Positions 25,121-32,977 of a DNA stretch of 64,000 bases are shown here, in pieces. The position numbers and the translations under genes are program-made. Origin of the DNA: Cumulibacter manganitolerans (lineage in GTDB: Bacteria; Actinomycetota; Actinomycetes; Mycobacteriales; Antricoccaceae); NCBI RefSeq assembly GCF_009602465.1, contig NZ_WBKP01000014.1, forward strand, positions 1 through 64,000, in the 5' to 3' direction. The notes under the pieces were generated by a model. It saw only the letters and a list, made by a program, of their open reading frames with translations. It ran no database searches and was not told the origin of the DNA. Within the stretch, counting starts at the first letter, position 1. Every line of letters starts with the position of its first letter.

Positions 25121-25807
25121 ATGGGAGTACGGGACATCGTGATGAGCAGGGTCGTCGCACCGGCCATCAAGAAGGCCGCGCCGGACAAGGCCGCCGGGCT
25201 CATGCGCGCGGCCTTCGGCAAGGCCGTCGACGGGGTCGGCCCGCTCAAGGGCGCTGCCGAGGACGCCGACCGCAGGCTGCAGAAGGCGCACGGGGACGTC
25301 GAGCGGGCGATCGACGACGTCATCGGCGATCACGTCCGGATGGCTGCCGCGGAAGGGTTCGTCACCAACATCGGCGGACTGGCCTCGATGGCGGTGCTGG
25401 TGCCGACCAACATCGCCGGAATCGCGCTCATCCAGTGCCGGATGGTCGCGGAGATCGCGCATCTGCGCGGCTACGACCTCGCCGACCCGCACGTGCGCAC
25501 CGCCGTGTTCGCGACGATGCTCGGCGCCAAGGCGGTGCGGGCGCTGGAGAAGGACAAGCAGCTTCCGTCGCGCCCGCGCGCCATCGCGACCGGCCCGGCG
25601 CTCGATCAGGCGACAACCGACCGCATCTCGGCCGCCGTGACCGGCGAGATCATCGCCCGGGCCGCCGGGCGGTCGACCGTCACGATGATCGGCAAGCGAG
25701 TTCCCGTGCTAGGTGGCGTCGTCGGTGGCGCGACCGACTCGTGGACGACGCGCCAGATCGGCAAGTACGCCGCGCGCGAGCTCACCCAGCGGGTGATCCA
25801 GAGCTGA
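25121..25807 (+). CDS. EcsC-like protein
   Basis: Protein of 228 residues that I place tentatively in the EcsC family. The central region (about 80-135) is a long amphipathic-to-hydrophobic stretch, NIGGLASMAVLVPTNIAGIA, followed by RMVAEIAHLRGYDLADPHVR, the pattern of EcsC proteins. A Gly-rich segment VPVLGGVVGGATDSW is near the C terminus. The family often associates with membranes and its biochemical role is unclear. ATG 25121 has AGGAGG at 25111-25116. It is divergent from msrA. Confidence 0.65.
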   Translation: MGVRDIVMSRVVAPAIKKAAPDKAAGLMRAAFGKAVDGVGPLKGAAEDADRRLQKAHGDVERAIDDVIGDHVRMAAAEGFVTNIGGLASMAVLVPTNIAGIALIQCRMVAEIAHLRGYDLADPHVRTAVFATMLGAKAVRALEKDKQLPSRPRAIATGPALDQATTDRISAAVTGEIIARAAGRSTVTMIGKRVPVLGGVVGGATDSWTTRQIGKYAARELTQRVIQS

Positions 25808-25812
25808 CGCCG

Positions 25813-25835
25813 TCGCCGAATCGATCCGTCGGCGA
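25813..25835 (+). terminator. Possible hairpin after EcsC-like gene
   Basis: TCGCCGA (25813-25819) pairs with TCGGCGA (25829-25835) around a nine-base loop, six bases after the stop codon at 25807. Confidence 0.4.
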
Positions 25836-25929
25836 ACCCGACGGCCGGACGGCCGGTCACGGCAGATATACATGCGCCAGAACCCGTTCTCGATACTTGC
25901 CGTGGATCGAGGCCGATAGGAGGAGCATG

Positions 25930-26562
25930 ATGAGCGCGATCCAGGACGAGATCGACGAGATCGACACCCCTGCGCTGCACCGCCCCGACGTGTACGACGG
26001 GTTGGCGGATGCCGTTCGTGAGCTGCTCGACGCCACGGTGCGCACGAGAATCGCCGCGGCGGAGGTCGAGGCGCTGACCGCTCGGCTACGCGGGGTGTCT
26101 CGGGAGCTCCTGGTCGACGCGCATCCCGGGTCGCTCGGTCGGGTGCGGGGCGCGGACGAGTGGGGCGGCAACCCGGCCAATCCGGTGGACGGTCGGCGCA
26201 ACGCGTTCGCCCAACCGCTGCAGATCCATCGCGACTACGAGAACCAGCGAGCCGCGGCCCGGTTCAGCCTGGGCGCGCCCTACGAGGGGCCGCCGGAGCA
26301 CATCCACGGCGGTGTCATCGCGATGCTGCTGGACCAGGTCATGGGGATGGTCCCCGCGTTCACCGACACGCCGCGGATGACCGCCTATCTGAACGTCACC
26401 TACCGTCGGCCCAGCCCACTGATGGCCGAGCTGGGCGTCGAGGCATGGGTCGACCGGATCGAAGGACGCAAGACCTTCGTCACCGGCCGGATCGCCGACG
26501 CCGACGGCCGCACGACGGCCGAGGCCGAGGCACTGTTCGTCGCGCTCAAGCCCGGAGGCTAG
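25930..26562 (+). CDS. PaaI/acyl-CoA thioesterase-like hotdog protein
   Basis: Protein of 210 residues. The C-terminal 130 residues are a hotdog domain with PPEHIHGGVIAMLLDQVMG (about 117-135), whose HGG and Asp match PaaI-type thioesterases, and MTAYLNVTYRRPSP. The N-terminal 75 residues are mostly helical and not typical of the family; they may mediate oligomerisation. Two adjacent ATGs occur at 25927 and 25930; AGGAG at 25921-25925 gives a workable distance only to the second. Substrate unknown. Confidence 0.78.
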   Translation: MSAIQDEIDEIDTPALHRPDVYDGLADAVRELLDATVRTRIAAAEVEALTARLRGVSRELLVDAHPGSLGRVRGADEWGGNPANPVDGRRNAFAQPLQIHRDYENQRAAARFSLGAPYEGPPEHIHGGVIAMLLDQVMGMVPAFTDTPRMTAYLNVTYRRPSPLMAELGVEAWVDRIEGRKTFVTGRIADADGRTTAEAEALFVALKPGG

Positions 26563-26674
26563 CCCGGTTCCGAGGCCGGCCTGCCCCTCCCGCGCAAGCC
26601 TCGGGGCGGCGGCCGTACCGGTGGCGCGTCCCGGCGCGGACCGGTGATACTGGCGGTTGACGATGGGAGGGCTG

Positions 26675-28060
26675 ATGGCCCGGTTCGAGCACGAGACCAC
26701 ACTTCCGCACCCCCGCGAGGACGTCTTCGAGTGGCACGAGCGTCCCGGCGCGCTCGTCCGGCTCAACCCACCCACGCTCGGCCGGGTGAAGAGCGCACCG
26801 AACGGCGTCCGCAACGGGGAGCAGGCCGTGCTGCGGATGTCGATTCCCGGCACGGTAGGGCAGGCCGGTATCACCTGGAAGGCGCGGCACCTCGGCTACG
26901 ACCGGCCGAACAAGTTCGAGGACGTCATGGAGTCCGGGCCGATGCACTCGTGGCATCACAAGCACCTGTTCCGGGACGCCCCCGGCGGCGGCACCGTCAT
27001 CCACGACGAGATCACCTTCGAGCTGCCGTTCCCCGCGGTCGGACCGGCGGCCGGGTTCGGTGAACGGGTCGCGCTGCGCGAGCTGTCCAAGGCCTGGGGG
27101 TACCGCGACCGCCAGCTGCGCTTCGACCTCGACTTCCACGCCGCCCACCCGACGCCGCGCACCATCGCCGTCACCGGCGCCACCGGGCTGGTCGGCACCC
27201 AGCTCGTCGCCTTCCTGGGCGGCGGGGGACACGACGTACGGCGGGTGACCCGCGGCTCGGGGAGCGGCGACGACATCAGGTGGGATCCCGCGCGCGGCGA
27301 GCTCGACGCCGAGCAGCTGCGCGACGTCGACGTGGTGATCCACCTCGCCGGGGAACCGGTCGCGGGGCGGTTCACCGAGGCCCACAAGAAGCGGGTGCTC
27401 TCCTCCCGCCGCGACGGAACCCGGCTGCTCGCGGAGGCGCTCGCTGCCCTCGCCGGCGACGGTCGGCAGCGGGCGCTGATCAGCTCGTCCGCCTCGGGCT
27501 ACTACGGCCCGAACCGCGGTGACGAGTGGCTCACCGAGGACATGCCCGCCGGCGACGGCTTCCTCGCCGAGGTGTGCCGCGAGTGGGAGGCGGCCTGCCA
27601 GCCGGCCCGGGACGCCGGGGTCCGGGTGGTCAACGTGCGCACCGGCATCGTGCAGTCGGCGGCCGGCGGCCAGCTCGCCATCCAGGCCCCGTTGTTCCGC
27701 CTCGGCGCCGGCGGCCCCCTGGGCGGCGGCGCGCAGTGGATGCCGTGGATCGCCATCGAGGACCTGCTCGGCATCTACGGGCACGCCGCGCTCACCGACG
27801 GCCTCGAGGGTCCCGTCAACGCCGCGGCTCCGGGCATCGTGCGCAACGAGGAGTACTCGAGGATCCTCGCCCGGGTGCTGCATCGTCCGTCGCTGCTGCG
27901 GGTCCCGCGCCTCGGGCCGCGGGTGCTGCTGGGCGCCGACGCGGCCGAGGAGTTCGCGCTCGCCGGGCAGCGGATGTCCAGCGAGAAGGTCCGCGGCTGG
28001 GGCTACGAGTTCGGCTATCCCGACCTCGAGCCGGCGCTGCGCCACGTGCTGGCCCGCTAG
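26675..28060 (+). CDS. SRPBCC-epimerase fusion (TIGR01777-type)
   Basis: Two-domain protein of 461 residues. Residues 1-150 form a START/SRPBCC-like ligand-binding domain (FEHETTLPHPREDVFEWHER; ITWKARHLGYDRPNKFEDVM). Residues from about 163 form an NAD(P)-binding extended SDR domain: AVTGATGLVGTQLVAFLGGG, VVIHLAGEPVAGRF, SSSASGYYGPNRGDEWLTED and the C-terminal DUF1731-like EFALAGQRMSSEKVRGWGY. This is the YfcH/TIGR01777 family; its substrate is unknown in bacteria. ATG 26675 follows GGGAGG at 26665-26670. Immediately downstream lies the 154-bp repeat array. Confidence 0.85.
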   Translation: MARFEHETTLPHPREDVFEWHERPGALVRLNPPTLGRVKSAPNGVRNGEQAVLRMSIPGTVGQAGITWKARHLGYDRPNKFEDVMESGPMHSWHHKHLFRDAPGGGTVIHDEITFELPFPAVGPAAGFGERVALRELSKAWGYRDRQLRFDLDFHAAHPTPRTIAVTGATGLVGTQLVAFLGGGGHDVRRVTRGSGSGDDIRWDPARGELDAEQLRDVDVVIHLAGEPVAGRFTEAHKKRVLSSRRDGTRLLAEALAALAGDGRQRALISSSASGYYGPNRGDEWLTEDMPAGDGFLAEVCREWEAACQPARDAGVRVVNVRTGIVQSAAGGQLAIQAPLFRLGAGGPLGGGAQWMPWIAIEDLLGIYGHAALTDGLEGPVNAAAPGIVRNEEYSRILARVLHRPSLLRVPRLGPRVLLGADAAEEFALAGQRMSSEKVRGWGYEFGYPDLEPALRHVLAR

Positions 28061-28062
28061 CC

Positions 28063-28539
28063 GGCGCCGGCTTGCTGCCCTACGGTGTCTTCCCACGGCG
28101 CCGGCTTGCTGCCCCACGGTGTCTTCTCCACGGCGCCGGCTTGCTGCCCCACGGTCGTCGAGCGAGCGGAGCCGATAGGCGCAGCGACGTCGAGACGCCG
28201 TGAGCCGCCGCTCGGTCGCGCGGGACCACCGCCCCATCGCGGACCGTCGGCCGGTGCCGGTCCGCTCCCGACGGTGCTTGTCCACGGCGCCGGCTTGCTG
28301 CCCCACGGTCGTCGAGCGAGCGGAGCCGATAGGCGCAGCGACGTCGAGACGCCGTGAGCCGCCGCTCGGTCGCGCGGGACCACCGCCCCATCGCGGACCG
28401 TCGGCCGGTGCCGGTCCGCTCCCGACGGTGCTTGTCCACGGCGCCGGCTTGCTGCCCCACGGTCGTCGAGCGAGCGGAGCCGATAGGCGCAGCGACGTCG
28501 AGACGCCGTGAGCCGCCGCTCGGTCGCGCGGGACCACCG
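28063..28539. repeat. Tandem repeat: three 154-bp units plus two 35-bp partial units
   Basis: The phrase GGCGCCGGCTTGCTGCCC starts at 28063, 28097, 28132, 28286 and 28440. The last two intervals are exactly 154 bases, and the 154-bp units look identical by eye; the third breaks off at 28539. The first two copies are short forms of 34-35 bases that share only the phrase plus CACGGTGTCTT. Each long unit includes GTCGTCGAGCGAGCGGAGCC followed by GACGTCGAGACGCC, which resembles dispersed intergenic palindromes of Nocardioides-like genomes. No gene is supported here; open frames in several phases are products of the repeat. It lies between the epimerase and ferritin genes. Confidence 0.9.
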
Positions 28540-28561
28540 TCCCCGGGGCGGCCGATTCCCC

Positions 28562-28567
28562 TACGAT
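28562..28567 (+). promoter_or_regulatory. -10 box of leaderless ferritin gene
   Basis: TACGAT six bases before ATG 28574. It sits 22 bases after the end of the tandem repeat, so the -35 region falls at or next to the repeat boundary. Confidence 0.5.
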
Positions 28568-28573
28568 CGGGGC

Positions 28574-29092
28574 ATGAAGATGAAGACCCCGCTTGAGAAG
28601 GCATTCTGCGACCAGATCACCCTCGAGTTCGAGGCGTCGATCGTGTACCGGCAGCTCGCTATCGAGATGGACGTCCTCGCCCTCCCCGGCATGGCGGCGT
28701 GGCTGCGCCACCAGGCCGACGAGGAGATCGTGCACGCCAACAAGTTCATCGACCATCTCGTCGACCGCGACAACCACCCGTCGATCGGGACGATCGAGCC
28801 GCCGCCGACCAACGTCGAGGACCCGCTGTCGGCGTTCCAGGCCGCGCTCGCGCATGAGCAGAAGGTCTCGGAGTCGATCCGCACGCTGTACCGCACCGCG
28901 GAGGCCGACGGCGACCTCGACTCGCGTCCGCTGCTGAACTGGTTCCTCACCGAGCAGATCGAGGAGGAGTCCACGGTCAGCGACATCGTCGACCGGATCA
29001 AGCTGATCAACGACGACGGCCCCGGCCTGCTGCGGCTGGACTCCGAGCTCGGCTCGCGGCCGACCCGCACGACCGAGGACAGCCAGGGCTGA
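28574..29092 (+). CDS. Bacterial non-haem ferritin
   Basis: Ferritin of 172 residues forming iron-storage shells. Ferroxidase ligands are in ITLEFEASIVYRQLAIEMD (about 16-34) and HQADEEIVHANKFIDHL (about 48-64, ExxH), with a later Glu-rich NWFLTEQIEEESTVSDIV (about 123-140). Full length for the FtnA/BfrB group; no haem-binding Met at the bacterioferritin position is apparent. The start at 28574 is preceded at leaderless distance by TACGAT and lacks a ribosome site. Located between the tandem repeat and the inverted repeat at 29118. Confidence 0.88.
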   Translation: MKMKTPLEKAFCDQITLEFEASIVYRQLAIEMDVLALPGMAAWLRHQADEEIVHANKFIDHLVDRDNHPSIGTIEPPPTNVEDPLSAFQAALAHEQKVSESIRTLYRTAEADGDLDSRPLLNWFLTEQIEEESTVSDIVDRIKLINDDGPGLLRLDSELGSRPTRTTEDSQG

Positions 29093-29117
29093 TCGCAGCG
29101 CGAGAGATTCCGGAAAT

Positions 29118-29174
29118 CGTCGCCCTGCAGGCGTGCAGTCCACCCCGAGTGGCCAGCGCTCCTGCAGGGCGACG
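29118..29174. repeat. Dispersed short inverted repeat, copy 3
   Basis: Perfect 14-base arms: CGTCGCCCTGCAGG (29118-29131) and CCTGCAGGGCGACG (29161-29174) around a 29-base centre containing GTCCACCCCGA. Placed between convergent ferritin and antiporter genes, it can act as a terminator. The same sequence family occurs at 15889-15945 and, less well, 57-118. Confidence 0.75.
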
Positions 29175-29282
29175 TTCTGTCGGGCGCAGGTCCGCCCGCT
29201 CGTGGGGGCTCGGTCGTCGAGGGCCGTCACAGCGACCGACCGGCTCGCCGCGCCCGGGCCCGGCCTGGGGCTCCGGCTCGGG

Positions 29283-31139
29283 TCAGCCGAGGGTCTCGTC
29301 GAGGTAGCACCAGCGCCACAGCTCGCCCGGCTCGAAGCTGCGCATCACCGGATGCCCGGTGCGCTGGAAGTGCCGGGTCGCGTGGGTGCCGACCGACGAG
29401 TCGCAGCAGCCGACATTGCCGCAGGCCATGCACACCCGCAGGTGCACGGGCTCGGTGCCCTCGCGCACGCAGTCCTCGCAGATCCGCGATGTCGGGACCG
29501 GGCAGTCGGCCAGCGCGCTCGCCTGCAGGTGCGCGCACTCGCCCGCGACGACGGCGGGTGTCGCGAGGGTCGAGCCGCGCAGCTGCTCGGTGTAGTCGGT
29601 GACCGCCTGCAGGATCGTCTCCTCGACGTCCAGCCCGGCGAGCTCCTGCTGGAGCACCTCGTGATCGGCGCCGCCGGCATCGCGGATCCGCAGGACCTCG
29701 TCGCGTTCGGCCTGGATCATCAGCAGCCGCGCCCGGCGGCGCAGCTCGTTCGGGGTCTCGGACGTCGACCCCAGCTGTTCCCAGACCCGGTAGGTCTTCT
29801 GCCGGGCCTGGGTCCGCAGTTCCTCGCCGAGGTCTTCGGAGACGGTCAGGGCGCCCGCCGCGATCGCGTCGTCCAGCGCCCGGATGCCCGCGGCGGCTGC
29901 CGACTCGGTGATCTGCGCCTGCTGCAGCGCGTCCTCGGTGGCGATCGGGCCCCGCACGCCGAGCCGCCGCGCGACCCAGGGCAGGCTCAGCCCCTGCAGC
30001 AGCAGGGTGCCGGCGGTGACCACCATCGCGGCGAAGATGAGCACCTCGCGGTGCGGCGTCTGCTGTGGCAGCACCAGTGCCGCGGCGAGGGTCACGACGC
30101 CGCGCATCCCCGCCCAGGCCGTGACGGCCGTGTCGCGGGCGGGCAGCGGACGGCGCTTGCTCGGCAGCAGCCGGTATCCGCTGAGCCACAGCGGCCGGGC
30201 GAGCAGCACGGTCAGCAGGACGGCGCCGCACGCCAGCAGCACCCGCGGCCAGCCCAGCGACGACGAGGCGACCGCGGAGATGACGGGGTGCACCTGCAGC
30301 CCGATCAGCAGGAAGACGGCGTTCTCGAGGACGAACTGGATGGTCTTCCACGTCTGGCCCAGCGTCGATCGGATCGCGGGCGACTGCTCGCGGTACGCGC
30401 GGTAGGCCGTCAGCAGCCCCGCGACGACCGTCGCGACGACGCCGGAGGCATGGATCAGCTCCGCGGGGACGTACGCGATGAACGGCACCAGCAGGGACGC
30501 CGCCGTCGCATGCACCGGGCCGGCGGCGTGCCGGTACATCCAGCCGGAGAGCCGCGCGACGACCCAGCCGATGAGCACGCCGCCGACCACCGAGACGGCG
30601 AACGACAGGGCCACCTCGCCGAAGGTGACGACGCCGGTGATCCCCACGATGGACAGCCGCAGCAGGACGATCGCGGTGGCGTCGTTGAGCAGCGACTCGC
30701 CCTCGAGGATCGTCACGACTCGCCGCGGCAGCCCGATCCGGCGGGCCACCGCGGAGGCCGCGACGGCGTCCGGCGGACCGACGATGGCGCCGAGGGCCAA
30801 GGCGGCGGCGAGCGGGATCGGCAGCAACCAGTACGCGATCGCGCCGACGGCGAGGGCCGTGAAGACCACGAGCCCGACGGACAGCATCGCGATCGGCCGC
30901 TTCTCGGCGCGGAAGTCGGTCAGCGAGGCGCCGATCGCCGCGGCGTACAGCAGCGGCGGCAGCAGCCCGAGCAGGATCAGCTCCGGATCGAGCTCCACCC
31001 GCGGCACGATGGGGACGTAGGACGCCGCCGCCCCGGCCGCGACGAGCAGCAGCGGAGGGGGAACGCGCAGCCGCCCGGTGATCGACGTGCCGGCGACGAT
31101 GACTGCGCCGAAGGCGACCAGCCACTCCACTACATGCAT
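29283..31139 (-). CDS. CPA1 Na+/H+ antiporter with C-terminal UBP zinc finger
   Basis: Protein of 618 residues. The first 400 are a CPA1-type cation/proton antiporter with about twelve membrane segments; LGAIVGPPDAVAASAVARR and ILEGESLLNDATAIVLL (transport Asp residues) are diagnostic. A helical cytoplasmic linker follows (about 420-530). The last 85 residues (534-618) are a UBP-type zinc finger: ECAHL, ICEDC, VCMACGNVGCC, two His in HATRHFQRTGHP, and WCYLD. This domain binds ubiquitin C termini in eukaryotes; its job in a bacterial antiporter is unknown but could be regulatory. ATG 31139 has CATAAT six bases upstream, so the mRNA is probably leaderless. Confidence 0.9.
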   Translation of the reverse strand: MHVVEWLVAFGAVIVAGTSITGRLRVPPPLLLVAAGAAASYVPIVPRVELDPELILLGLLPPLLYAAAIGASLTDFRAEKRPIAMLSVGLVVFTALAVGAIAYWLLPIPLAAALALGAIVGPPDAVAASAVARRIGLPRRVVTILEGESLLNDATAIVLLRLSIVGITGVVTFGEVALSFAVSVVGGVLIGWVVARLSGWMYRHAAGPVHATAASLLVPFIAYVPAELIHASGVVATVVAGLLTAYRAYREQSPAIRSTLGQTWKTIQFVLENAVFLLIGLQVHPVISAVASSSLGWPRVLLACGAVLLTVLLARPLWLSGYRLLPSKRRPLPARDTAVTAWAGMRGVVTLAAALVLPQQTPHREVLIFAAMVVTAGTLLLQGLSLPWVARRLGVRGPIATEDALQQAQITESAAAAGIRALDDAIAAGALTVSEDLGEELRTQARQKTYRVWEQLGSTSETPNELRRRARLLMIQAERDEVLRIRDAGGADHEVLQQELAGLDVEETILQAVTDYTEQLRGSTLATPAVVAGECAHLQASALADCPVPTSRICEDCVREGTEPVHLRVCMACGNVGCCDSSVGTHATRHFQRTGHPVMRSFEPGELWRWCYLDETLG

Positions 31140-31145
31140 GCGCTG

Positions 31146-31151
31146 ATTATG
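31146..31151 (-). promoter_or_regulatory. -10 box of leaderless antiporter gene
   Basis: CATAAT on the minus strand, six bases before ATG 31139; the closest match to the consensus TATAAT among the leaderless set. Confidence 0.55.
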
Positions 31152-31240
31152 GCCGCCGGGCGAAGGGCGACTTCAGTAGTGTTCCAGGCAGCGTCGGCCC
31201 ACGCGCCCGGCGAGCCGCCCCGACGAGAGGAGCTGCGTCC

Positions 31241-32977
31241 GTGAGCACTCCGGAGCACCGCCCCCAGCGCGGGGAGCCAGAGGGGGCGCGCCTGCTGGAC
31301 GCCGTCCGACGCCTGCGCGCAGTCGTCGATCGCGTCCGGCTGCCCCTGGAGCTGCCGGCGATCGCAGCGGCCCGCTCCGAGCGGCGGCAGCTTCTCGACC
31401 AGCTCGACGACTACGTCCTGCCCCGGCTGTCCTCGCTCGACGCGCCGCTGCTGGCGGTGATCGGTGGGTCGACCGGCGCCGGCAAGTCGACGCTCGTCAA
31501 CTCCCTCGTGGGCCGCGTCGTCTCCCGGTCCGGCGTGCTGCGCCCGACCACCCGCGCATCGGTGCTGGTGCACCACCCGGCCGACGAGCGCTGGTTCAGC
31601 GACGACCGGGTGCTGCCCGGCCTCGGCCGGCTGACCGGGGCGCAGGGGCCGGACGACGACCCGGGCGCCGTCCGGCTGGCTGCTACCGGCGCCGTCCCGC
31701 AGGGGATCGCGCTGCTCGATGCACCAGACATCGACTCCGTCGTACAGGCCAACCGCGACCTCGCCCGCCAGCTGCTGAGCGCCGCCGACCTGTGGCTGTT
31801 CGTCACGACGGCCGCGCGGTACGCCGACGCGGTGCCGTGGGAGCTGCTGCGCCAGGCCGCGGCGCGCGGCACCTCGGTGGCGATCGTCCTCGACCGGGTC
31901 CCGACCGACGCGGTGGCCGAGATCCGCGACCACCTCGCCGGCATGCTGCGCGAGCAGGGGCTGGGCAGCGCACCGGTGTTCACCGTGAGCGAGGCCCGGC
32001 TGGGTGCGGACGGGTTGCTGCCGGTCGGCGAGATCCAGCCGCTGCGCGACTGGCTCGGCGGCCTGGCGCACGACGCGAAAGCGCGCGCGCAGGTCATCCG
32101 CCAGACGCTGACCGGCGCACTCGACTCGCTGTCCGCGCGCAGCACCGCCCTGTCGAGCGCCGCGCGCGAACAGGACGCCGCGCTGCAGAGCCTGCACGAC
32201 AGCTCGTGGAAGGCCTACGGGGAAGCGGTCGACGGCGTCATCGCCGGGATGGCGGACGGGACCCTGCTGCGCGGTGAGGTGCTCGGCCGGTGGCACGAGC
32301 TGGTCGGCACCGGTGAGCTGTTCCGCCAGATCGAGTCCGGCGTCGGCCGGATCCGCGACCGGCTGAGCGGGATGCTTCGTGGGAGGGCGAACCAGGTGCC
32401 TGCGGAGCGGCTCGGCGAGGCGCTGCAGACCGGCGTCGCCGCCCTCATCACCGCCCAGGCCCAGGGAGCCGCCTCGACGACGAGCCGGCAGTGGCGCACG
32501 CTGCCCGGCGGCGGCGACCTCCTCGCCGACCACCCGGGCCTCTCCCGCTCCAGCGAGGACTTGACGAAGCGGGTCGACGCCCTGGTGCGCGAGTGGCAGA
32601 GCGAGCTGCTGGAGATGGTTCGTGCCGAGGCCGGTCCCAAGCGCTCCACGGCCCGCTTCCTCGCGCTCGGCGTGAACGGCGTCGCCGTGCTGCTGATGCT
32701 CGTCGTGTTCATGTCGACCGCCGGGCTGTCCGGCGCGGAGGTCGGGATCGCGGGCGGGTCGGCGGTGCTGGCGCAACGGCTGCTGGAGGCGATCTTCGGT
32801 GACCAGGCCGTCCGCACGCTGGCCGCCAAGGCCCGCACGACCCTGGTCGAGAAGACCAAGCAGCTCTACCTCGCCGAGCAGCGGCGGTACGACGACGTGC
32901 TGCTGGCACTCGGGGTCGATCGGCAGCTCGCCGGCGAGCTCACCGCGGCGGCGTCCGACGTGCAGGCGGCGCGGTGA
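31241..32977 (+). CDS. Dynamin-like membrane GTPase, first of pair
   Basis: Large GTPase of 578 residues. P-loop AVIGGSTGAGKSTLVNSLVG (about 74-93), followed by LRPTTRASVLVHHP as switch I; GIALLDAPDIDSVV supplies the G3 Asp (DAPD in place of DxxG), and AIVLDRVP is the probable base-recognition loop. A long helical region (about 285-460) precedes two hydrophobic stretches, LALGVNGVAVLLMLVVFMST and GIAGGSAVLAQRLLEAIFG, that should insert in the membrane. The shape resembles bacterial dynamin-like proteins, which act in pairs to remodel or protect membranes. GTG 31241 follows GAGAGGAGC. It overlaps the next GTPase gene by 4 bases. Confidence 0.78.
   Translation: MSTPEHRPQRGEPEGARLLDAVRRLRAVVDRVRLPLELPAIAAARSERRQLLDQLDDYVLPRLSSLDAPLLAVIGGSTGAGKSTLVNSLVGRVVSRSGVLRPTTRASVLVHHPADERWFSDDRVLPGLGRLTGAQGPDDDPGAVRLAATGAVPQGIALLDAPDIDSVVQANRDLARQLLSAADLWLFVTTAARYADAVPWELLRQAAARGTSVAIVLDRVPTDAVAEIRDHLAGMLREQGLGSAPVFTVSEARLGADGLLPVGEIQPLRDWLGGLAHDAKARAQVIRQTLTGALDSLSARSTALSSAAREQDAALQSLHDSSWKAYGEAVDGVIAGMADGTLLRGEVLGRWHELVGTGELFRQIESGVGRIRDRLSGMLRGRANQVPAERLGEALQTGVAALITAQAQGAASTTSRQWRTLPGGGDLLADHPGLSRSSEDLTKRVDALVREWQSELLEMVRAEAGPKRSTARFLALGVNGVAVLLMLVVFMSTAGLSGAEVGIAGGSAVLAQRLLEAIFGDQAVRTLAAKARTTLVEKTKQLYLAEQRRYDDVLLALGVDRQLAGELTAAASDVQAAR

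Noticed and set aside
28063-28539. CRISPR array
   Set aside because: Units are 154 bases and identical throughout; there are no unique spacers and no cas genes.
26546-29230. Open frame of 894 codons on the minus strand across epimerase, repeat and ferritin
   Set aside because: Antisense to two well-recognised genes and internally repetitive because of the 154-bp units.
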